DNA of 16,091 bases, from positions 1-16,091 of the forward strand of contig CAKZUU010000240.1 in the NCBI GenBank assembly GCA_937922175.1, given 5' to 3'. How positions within the stretch are numbered: the first letter of the stretch is position 1; the number at the start of each line of letters is the position of its first letter. Below are positions 1 through 5,666 of this stretch, piece by piece. Under the pieces are notes generated by a model. The model ran no database searches. It was given only the letters and a program-made list of their open reading frames with translations, and was not told where the DNA came from. Source of the stretch: an uncultured Gemmataceae bacterium. Its GTDB lineage: Bacteria; Planctomycetota; Planctomycetia; Gemmatales; Gemmataceae. Both the position numbers and the translations under genes were made by a program.

Positions 1-46
1 AGACGCCGTGGGCGATATTAGGAGTCAAGAAGAGCGGCATTGCGAA

Positions 47-1114
47 CTACCAGAGCTTGGGACCGAGGCTGGGAGTTCCGAGCCGGGCGGGCCGCGATGG
101 ATACGCGATCGGAGGGGGAGGAGGTAACGGAGGCTCGGGGGCCTCGTAGGCGGGTTCGGGCAGCCCCGCGACGGTGGTGGGAGTGTTGGCGGGAAGCTTG
201 GAGCGAAAACGCTCGCCCGGAAGCCCCAAGCTGGCGCCGCTGGCGCGAGCCGATCCAGGAGTCAAGTCAGGTTGGACGGGGGGATCGGTCGTGCGGATGA
301 TGCGTCGCCCGGTGAGTTCGGTGGAGCGGACCTGAGCAAGTTCAAGCGGTGGTGATTGATTCAGTCCCGAGGCCACTGCCGTCGCGGACCTTGGTTTCCG
401 TAAGCTGTCGATCCATGCCGTTTCCAGGGCATTGACGTTGGCGAAGCCGTAATAAGATTGGGCCGCCTGATCCCAGCCTTGTCGTTGGCCGGCTTGCACG
501 AATTTCAGGAACGTTGCGCGGTCACGTTGTTCGACGAGGAAACGGGCGATGGAGAAACCTTGGGCGTACAGCACCATCACATCGCCAGGATACTCGCGGA
601 GATTGAACAGGTAGTTCAAGCGCATGGCCCGACCCTGATTGAGAAATTGGCGGCACATCTGGTCGTGCAGGGCACGTTCCCGATCGTCTTCGGAGAGGAC
701 CGACCCTCCTTCGTCGGCCCAGCGAGGCACGGGGGCTTGGAAATAGAAGGCGAAGACGGTGTGAGTGATTTCATGCGGCAGGACGCTGTTGAGGAGGCGC
801 TCTTTGGGACCTCGGATGCGCATGAATTGATAGAGGGGACGTTGGGCGAAATCAAAGGTGGTGGCGCCTTCAGGACCGTCGGGGCTGATCTCTACACGTA
901 AGGGGCACGGCCGCTGCCAGGGCGGCATTTCTTGGCCCAACCATTCGAGGGCCTTGGTCCGGCGATAGTGTTCGGCCGCATCGCCGAATTCCCGGGCCAA
1001 CTTTTCCGTGGCGGCTTCGACCAGGAAGTTGGGGGTGCGATAACTGGCAGCGGAACAAAACCAGGGGAACAGACTAAGCGCAATTGCCGCGAAGAACAGC
1101 CGTCGAATGGCCAT
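47..1114 (-). CDS. secreted gluzincin-like metalloprotease (peptidase MA-like) with proline-rich tail
   Basis: Predicted 355-residue exported protein. Residues 1-22 form a signal peptide (basic MAIRR, then a hydrophobic stretch ending FCSA). The core has a zinc-protease helix, HEITH, with His114, Glu115 and His118. About 17 residues later WADEG supplies Glu135 as the likely third zinc ligand, the gluzincin arrangement of peptidase MA-like proteins. A conserved-looking YAQGFSIARFLVEQ segment follows at 183-196. From about residue 240 the chain is low-complexity and rich in Pro, Ala and Ser, ending in a run of prolines near 330-340, so it is probably a disordered tail. The ATG at 1114 is preferred to a GTG five codons upstream because GGAGG lies 8 nt before it and the signal peptide then begins correctly. 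Substrate unknown. The zinc-site call is solid; the exact family is not. It is probably transcribed separately from the gene upstream, across a 303-bp gap. Confidence 0.8.
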   Translation of the reverse strand: MAIRRLFFAAIALSLFPWFCSAASYRTPNFLVEAATEKLAREFGDAAEHYRRTKALEWLGQEMPPWQRPCPLRVEISPDGPEGATTFDFAQRPLYQFMRIRGPKERLLNSVLPHEITHTVFAFYFQAPVPRWADEGGSVLSEDDRERALHDQMCRQFLNQGRAMRLNYLFNLREYPGDVMVLYAQGFSIARFLVEQRDRATFLKFVQAGQRQGWDQAAQSYYGFANVNALETAWIDSLRKPRSATAVASGLNQSPPLELAQVRSTELTGRRIIRTTDPPVQPDLTPGSARASGASLGLPGERFRSKLPANTPTTVAGLPEPAYEAPEPPLPPPPPIAYPSRPARLGTPSLGPKLW

Positions 1115-1122
1115 TCGGATCG

Positions 1123-1127
1123 CCTCC
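1123..1127 (-). promoter_or_regulatory. Shine-Dalgarno site deciding the protease start
   Basis: GGAGG on the minus strand, 8 nt before the ATG at 1114. It lies inside the five-codon extension that an upstream GTG would give, and so supports the shorter start. Confidence 0.7.
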
Positions 1128-1157
1128 ACGATTGGGGGCAGAAGCCCAAGGGGGGTC

Positions 1158-1190
1158 GCAGCCCCTGAGCTTCCCTACTGAGGGGACTGC
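1158..1190 (-). other. GC-rich stem-loop in the protease gene leader
   Basis: On the plus strand GCAG-CCCCT-G-AG pairs with CT-G-AGGGG-A-CTGC around an 8-nt loop. This gives 11 pairs, one G-G mismatch and one bulged A. The block that pairs here (1162-1165) could instead pair with the GGGG at 1151-1155, so the two folds exclude each other. No T-run follows on either strand, so it is not a standard terminator. It lies about 44 nt before the ATG at 1114. Confidence 0.4.
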
Positions 1191-1303
1191 GCCAACTCTA
1201 TCCGCAAAAGTTGAGCCAGGAGCAAAATGGTTCACTGGTCGGCACGACTTCATTCACCGCAAATGCCGATCTGTGACAATGTTGCGGACGAGCTAAAATG
1301 ATC

Positions 1304-1344
1304 GGGTCATATCGAACCAACGGCGGAAAATGTAAAAATGACCC
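1304..1344. repeat. spaced inverted repeat GGGTCAT / ATGACCC
   Basis: A perfect 7-bp inverted repeat with arms at 1304-1310 and 1338-1344 and a 27-bp AT-richer spacer, in the non-coding gap upstream of the protease gene. It could be a paired operator or chance; an arm this short is weak evidence. Confidence 0.25.
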
Positions 1345-1417
1345 ATTGCGGTGCCGCGAATTTTGAAACAGTTTCCGATTCCTCGTGTCGTGCCGCGTGA
1401 TCTGAGGGATCGGAAGA

Positions 1418-2803
1418 TTAAGGCTTCGGAGGCATCGGCGAGTTGTCAGTCGGTTTCAATTCGTGAAGCAGTTTGCCCGTCTTGCCGTCAAGCACGCGAG
1501 CCAGGCCCTCTGTTCCTCCGACGACGACCCATTTCCCGTCGGAACTGACAGCGACGGCGTCGAGGGAGTCGCTGGCGGCGTTGTACTGCCACACGGCCCC
1601 ACCGTTCTCCGAATTCCATGTCCGCGCGGTGCGATCGCCCGAGGTGGTGACGATCAGTGTTGTCTTCGCGACGAAGACCACGCGGCTGACGTATTTCCCG
1701 TGCCCGACAATCGTTCGACGTTGTTCTCCGCTCTCAAAGTCCCAAACCTTGATGACGTTGTCCGCACCAGCACTGGCGAGAAGTTTGCCGTCGTGTCTCC
1801 AACTGACATCCAGGACGTGATGGGTGTGTCCTTCAAACGATTTGACCCATTTGCCATCCAAGGCTTGGTGGACCTTGACAAATTTATCGGCCGAGGCGGA
1901 GGCGATCAAATTGCCGTCGGGACTGAAGGCCAAACCGTAGACGGTATCGCTGTGGGCATTTTTGATGTCGAGCAGCACGGCCCCATTGGCGGCATCGACG
2001 AGTTTCAATTCACCATCTTCCGTCGGAGCGCCTCCGCCACACGCCAGACGTGTGCCTTGGGGCGAAAATGCTAACGCGACGACGTTGTGAGCAAATCCGG
2101 TGATGCGATGGGCAATGGCGCCGGTGGCGAAGTCCCAAATGACAACTTCTTGAAATGACCCCGAGGCAAGCCACTTCCCATCCGCTGAGAGGGCGAGCGA
2201 CTCGACGAGAGAGCGATGGGCGGCGGGCGGCTCCTTTAAATTGGGATCGGTAAATTGCCGAAGGTGCTTGCCGCTGGCCGTCTCATACACATGGATCTGA
2301 TTGCCTCGACCCACAATCACCTCCGCTCCTTGGGCCGTCAACACGATGGCACGGGCAGGGGCGAAAGCCGATGGAATCGCCGACAGCGTTACTATCGGCT
2401 TGGCCAACACAGTCGTCGGAGGCTTGGCCCCTTGGTCGATCCACAGTTTGATCAACGCAAGTTCCTGAGGTGTCAACGGTTCCTCATCTTTGGGCGGCAT
2501 AAAAGGCTTTTGCGTTTTCCCGACATAGTGAACCAAGGGCGACTCGCCCGACTTCCCCGGAACCACCACCGGTCCTTTCGATCCACCTTTCATCACTCCC
2601 GCGTAGCTTCCGGCGTCGAACTTACCCTTCAGTTCCTTGCCTGAGTGGCAAACCGTACATTTCGCACGTAAAATCGGCTCGATGTCCTTCTCGTACTGCA
2701 CCGGTTCCTTCCGATCCAGGGCGATCACCTCGATCGGTTTGTCCGCGGCCCAGGCGACACCCATCCAAGCTCCGAAAAGCACGCTCAGTAGTCGTCGATG
2801 CAT
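1418..2803 (-). CDS. secreted c-type cytochrome fused to a seven-bladed WD40 propeller
   Basis: 461 residues. Residues 1-19 form a signal peptide (MHRRLLSVLFGAW...). A planctomycete-type cytochrome c domain follows at about 35-128: heme motif CTVCH (Cys49, Cys52, His53) and FMPPK with Met102 as probable sixth iron ligand. From about 140 to 455 I count seven WD40-like blades, typified by LSADGKWLASGS, FSPDGNLIASAS and IKVWDFESG, enough for a closed propeller. The heme domain should carry electrons or sense redox state outside the cytoplasm, with the propeller as a binding platform; the partner is unknown. The ATG at 2803 is chosen over a start 17 codons upstream because GGAG lies 8 nt before it and the signal peptide begins there. 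The PPC/Ig protein gene ends 56 bp upstream on the same strand, so the two are probably co-transcribed. Confidence 0.88.
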   Translation of the reverse strand: MHRRLLSVLFGAWMGVAWAADKPIEVIALDRKEPVQYEKDIEPILRAKCTVCHSGKELKGKFDAGSYAGVMKGGSKGPVVVPGKSGESPLVHYVGKTQKPFMPPKDEEPLTPQELALIKLWIDQGAKPPTTVLAKPIVTLSAIPSAFAPARAIVLTAQGAEVIVGRGNQIHVYETASGKHLRQFTDPNLKEPPAAHRSLVESLALSADGKWLASGSFQEVVIWDFATGAIAHRITGFAHNVVALAFSPQGTRLACGGGAPTEDGELKLVDAANGAVLLDIKNAHSDTVYGLAFSPDGNLIASASADKFVKVHQALDGKWVKSFEGHTHHVLDVSWRHDGKLLASAGADNVIKVWDFESGEQRRTIVGHGKYVSRVVFVAKTTLIVTTSGDRTARTWNSENGGAVWQYNAASDSLDAVAVSSDGKWVVVGGTEGLARVLDGKTGKLLHELKPTDNSPMPPKP

Positions 2804-2811
2804 TGAGTACA

Positions 2812-2815
2812 CTCC
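2812..2815 (-). promoter_or_regulatory. Shine-Dalgarno site deciding the cytochrome start
   Basis: GGAG (within GTGGAG) on the minus strand, 8 nt before the ATG at 2803. It supports the start at the signal peptide over the longer reading. Confidence 0.6.
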
Positions 2816-2859
2816 ACGGTCACCCTGTCGGTGGAAGCAGGTGTTGGCCTCCACCCTCG

Positions 2860-5448
2860 CTACGGCACCAATTTCAAGTTGATTTTCGTCTCGCTGACGA
2901 TCGGTGTTTTCCCCTCGAAAAGGCCTGTTACCTGCACGACCACATTGGCGATTTCACCTGGCTTGGCGTCGGCGGCGACCATGATCGGCAGCTTTGTCTC
3001 GTTCTGGTCCGGGGCGATTTTGCCCTCGGGTACCGAGATCCCCTTCGCGGTGTCCGGCAGCACCACCTTGACGTGCAACTCGCCAGCATAACCGGCTTGT
3101 CGGGCCACCTTGATCGTGAACTCGCTGTTGGTGCCGACTTTGATCTCGCCGATGTTCGCGGTCACGGTCGCCAACGAAGCGGGGACGATGGTCAGAGTAA
3201 TGGGGAGAGCATGCGCCGGGACTGCCGTATTCACCTTTTGCCCTTTGACCTTCTCGAACGGATACTGGGCCTCGGCTCGGAGAACGTAGGAATAGGTTCC
3301 CAAGGGGGCATTGTTCGCAACTTGCAGAGCAGCTTCGCCCTCGTTTTTGTCGGCGGGGATGGTGAGCGGCTGATTGTTGCCGTTGAATTGAATGCCCGCG
3401 ATGAGGGGTTGATTCGGCTGCGGGCCGGGAACAGCGTTGACTTGCACGGGCACCTTGAATTCGGGCCAAATCCGCTCCACATGAATTTGCAGCTTGGCCT
3501 TGTCGCCTTGCTTGACCGTTATTTCCGCGGGTCGCGCTGTCAACCGATATGGGGGTTTATCTCGGACGGCGACGATGAGTTGACGATCCATCCGACTCAA
3601 AACAGGCTGCTGTGGCTGGCCGGCCCACACGATGGTGGCGGGGCGGGCCTGGTGAGTGACGGGCTGGCCATTGATCGTCGCGGTTCCCCGGACGGTGAGA
3701 ACGACTTCGTCCGGTTGAAGGTCGGCGGTGGCGCTGAGCACCAAAACGGTGTGGCGTTGGTTGGGGCCAAGTCGCTGCGGCGGGCAATGGACCCCCGCGG
3801 GAAGCCCCTCGACGCTGAGTTCCACCGGGCCGTTGAAGCCCTCTCGACGATCGACGAAGACATCCAAGGCCAACTCGCCCCCCGCTGGCAAAATGCCAGC
3901 CTCGGGTCGGATCGGTGAGGCAGGCATCACCACCAAGCGAAAATCAGGTTTGGGTGCTGTGATTTTCAGCCGATAAATCTGCCTTGGGCCATACTCGGTG
4001 ATGCTATCATTCGCCCCGACCGTGACGACGTAGTTGCCGTCTGCCGGTGCTGTGAACAGATAAGGCGGTGGATCGCTCGTCTGGTTGAAAAATTGGAATG
4101 GATGCACGAATTCCTTCAGGTCATCCTGTTCGGTGATCGCTCTCGCCTTGGGATCTTGGGATCGCACCTTCAAATACAGGTCGGCAGTCGCTCCGATTCG
4201 CTCGCCCATCAAGTCGATGACCCAGGTCTCGCCCTTTTTCGCTGGAATCAGGTAACAATCTCGATCGTTCGGACGATCGATCCTGCCGGCAATGTCGGCG
4301 GGCAGCGTGATCGGCGTGGCCTGGTCGGGTTGGTCGTTCGGCTCTTGTTCCCGACGAACCGGAGCCTCCGCGAACAGGATCATGGCCGGGTTCGATGAAC
4401 CGGAAGATCCTGTCAGACGATACTCAAAGCCCTCGAGCAAGCCCCGCTGGACCGACAAATGGTCGCGGCACTCCAAACGATCCCGCGCTGGTGGGTCGTT
4501 GGGGGCTGCGATCTGAAGGGTCAACTTTTCCAGAGTTCGGCCATCGTCGATCGCGGTGGGATCCAGCGTGCCTCCAGGGATATTCCGCCCATACACAGTG
4601 ATGTCGGCCGACTGCCCGGGTTCGATCATCGGAGGAAAGACGGCGTCGATCCACGGCCCCGTGGTGATGGTCAAGCGGTAAAAATGGTCGGCACTCCCAG
4701 CATTGTGCGTGAACTGGAAGATGCGGACAAAGCACGGGCCATCCTGAGGCCAGACCAGATCGGCCAGGACATCGGCGTCACGATAACAGCGCTGAAACAG
4801 GATCCGGTGTCCTCGAGAGTCGTACACCTCAAGGGCCGGCCTCGCACGGCTGTCGATGCTCGATGCGGCGACGTGCAGCAACACCCGCTGACCTTTCGTT
4901 GCCGTCACTTGGAAGTAATCCACATCGGTCGGTTGATTGACAATCCCATTGACCACACGGTTCAGCGCCACGGATTGAGCCTGAGGCAGATCGTTATTTG
5001 GCTCTACCTCGTTCATTTCATCGAGGGAACCGACCACGAACGATCTCGGGTTGCTGATGCCCCACTTGTTGATCAAGCGAACGTCGTAAAGTCCCAGAGG
5101 CACATCCGGGCCAACAACCACCTTGAATCGCGTCACCCCAGGTGGAGGATTCCGGTTGCCTTTTCGACGCGGCGTCGGCATCGGAGGCGGTTCGGCGGGC
5201 TTCCTGTCGGCCGCGGGCATCGGGGCAATCGGTTCCGCCTTGATCCCCGGATGACTGAAATGCAAATCCTCGGGGTCTTCAATGTCGGTACCGGTCAATG
5301 TCACCTCGACGGTCGCTCCCACCTTGGCGCCCATGGGGAAGATCGACTGCAATCGAGGCCGAGGTAAAGTCGGTAAATTGGGCTGGGCTTGGGCTTCTCT
5401 TCCAGGCACCAGGAGAAGGGCCAATAACGTCGCCATTGTGCCACGCAT
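2860..5448 (-). CDS. large secreted protein with PPC and Ig-like domains
   Basis: 862 residues. Residues 1-21 form a signal peptide ending REAQA. Residues 32-75 look like an IPT/TIG or Ig-like strand set (SIFPMGAKVGATVEVTLTGT). Two PPC (pre-peptidase C-terminal) domains follow: one at about 147-262, opening NEVEPNND with DVDYFQV, and one at about 368-497, opening REQEPNDQPDQA with DRDCYLIPA. The segment between them resembles a second IPT-like module. Residues 500-862 read as several beta-sandwich modules, for example GFNGPVELSVEGLPAGV, like those on bacterial surface proteins. No protease or other catalytic motif is visible, so it is probably a binding or structural surface protein. The ATG at 5448 has GGAGG 8 nt upstream and starts a proper signal peptide; three other in-frame starts were passed over. 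Gene order suggests its product works with the cytochrome-WD40 protein. Confidence 0.85.
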   Translation of the reverse strand: MRGTMATLLALLLVPGREAQAQPNLPTLPRPRLQSIFPMGAKVGATVEVTLTGTDIEDPEDLHFSHPGIKAEPIAPMPAADRKPAEPPPMPTPRRKGNRNPPPGVTRFKVVVGPDVPLGLYDVRLINKWGISNPRSFVVGSLDEMNEVEPNNDLPQAQSVALNRVVNGIVNQPTDVDYFQVTATKGQRVLLHVAASSIDSRARPALEVYDSRGHRILFQRCYRDADVLADLVWPQDGPCFVRIFQFTHNAGSADHFYRLTITTGPWIDAVFPPMIEPGQSADITVYGRNIPGGTLDPTAIDDGRTLEKLTLQIAAPNDPPARDRLECRDHLSVQRGLLEGFEYRLTGSSGSSNPAMILFAEAPVRREQEPNDQPDQATPITLPADIAGRIDRPNDRDCYLIPAKKGETWVIDLMGERIGATADLYLKVRSQDPKARAITEQDDLKEFVHPFQFFNQTSDPPPYLFTAPADGNYVVTVGANDSITEYGPRQIYRLKITAPKPDFRLVVMPASPIRPEAGILPAGGELALDVFVDRREGFNGPVELSVEGLPAGVHCPPQRLGPNQRHTVLVLSATADLQPDEVVLTVRGTATINGQPVTHQARPATIVWAGQPQQPVLSRMDRQLIVAVRDKPPYRLTARPAEITVKQGDKAKLQIHVERIWPEFKVPVQVNAVPGPQPNQPLIAGIQFNGNNQPLTIPADKNEGEAALQVANNAPLGTYSYVLRAEAQYPFEKVKGQKVNTAVPAHALPITLTIVPASLATVTANIGEIKVGTNSEFTIKVARQAGYAGELHVKVVLPDTAKGISVPEGKIAPDQNETKLPIMVAADAKPGEIANVVVQVTGLFEGKTPIVSETKINLKLVP

Positions 5449-5456
5449 GCCAACGG

Positions 5457-5461
5457 CCTCC
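5457..5461 (-). promoter_or_regulatory. Shine-Dalgarno site deciding the PPC-protein start
   Basis: GGAGG on the minus strand, 8 nt before the ATG at 5448. The alternative starts at 5505, 5469 and 5436 lack an equally well placed site. Confidence 0.65.
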
Positions 5462-5508
5462 GTTGTCATGGATCCGACGAGAAAAGACGAGGCGGGGTAA
5501 GTCAACCA

Positions 5509-5533
5509 GTCGGCTTCGCCGACCGCCAGCGGT
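5509..5533 (-). other. two overlapping hairpins in the predicted leader of the PPC-protein gene
   Basis: Read on the minus strand, ACCGC-TG-GCGGT (5533-5522) is followed by GTCGGC-GAA-GCCGAC (5523-5509). The two perfect stems share two bases, so they compete or stack. The second contains GGCGAAGCC, whose core GCGAAGC is a known, unusually stable mini-hairpin. They lie about 60-85 nt before the ATG and just downstream of the predicted promoter. There is no T-run, so a plain terminator is unlikely. They could affect mRNA stability or bind a regulator. Confidence 0.4.
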
Positions 5534-5546
5534 GGGTCTGAAGTTG

Positions 5547-5575
5547 ATGCTAAGTGGTTTGGGCCGACAGGTCAA
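5547..5575 (-). promoter_or_regulatory. sigma70-like promoter for the PPC protein / cytochrome unit
   Basis: On the minus strand, -35 TTGACC (5575-5570, 5 of 6 consensus bases), a 17-bp spacer, and -10 TAGCAT (5552-5547, 4 of 6). Transcription would start near 5540, giving a leader of about 90 nt that contains the hairpins at 5509-5533. Spacing and position are good. Planctomycete promoters are poorly charted, so confidence is moderate. Confidence 0.4.
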
Positions 5576-5666
5576 GGTGAGAGCAAAACGACGCGGCAGA
5601 TTCGACTTTTCTTGCGGCCTGGGATGCATTATTGCGGAGCAGTGATTTTCCTCATGGAAAGACGGG

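Larger units (their letters stand above)
1115..1417. other. 303-bp gap upstream of the protease gene
   Basis: No convincing gene on either strand. Moving away from the protease start it holds: the ribosome-binding site; a small stem TTGGG/CCCAA at 1131-1148; a larger GC stem-loop at 1158-1190; and a spaced inverted repeat at 1304-1344. The stretch 1260-1370 is more AT-rich than its surroundings and is the likely promoter zone for the protease gene, but I found no -35/-10 pair good enough to name. No hairpin followed by a T-run was seen to end the cytochrome gene that stops at 1418. Confidence 0.5.

Noticed and set aside
1..46. Possible further gene at the left edge
   Set aside because: Only 46 bases before the protease stop; no stop, start or motif can be tied to a gene.
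2803..3918. 371-codon open frame on the plus strand opposite the PPC-protein gene
   Set aside because: Lies entirely antisense to a protein with signal peptide and PPC repeats; no family features and no good ribosome-binding site.
4261..4280. Perfect 8-bp inverted repeat with a 4-nt loop (TCGATCGT / ACGATCGA)
   Set aside because: Inside the coding sequence of the second PPC domain and explained by Asp/Arg codons; no link to a gene boundary.
4459..5367. 302-codon open frame on the plus strand
   Set aside because: Antisense shadow of the PPC-protein gene; His/Arg-rich composition and no domain seen.
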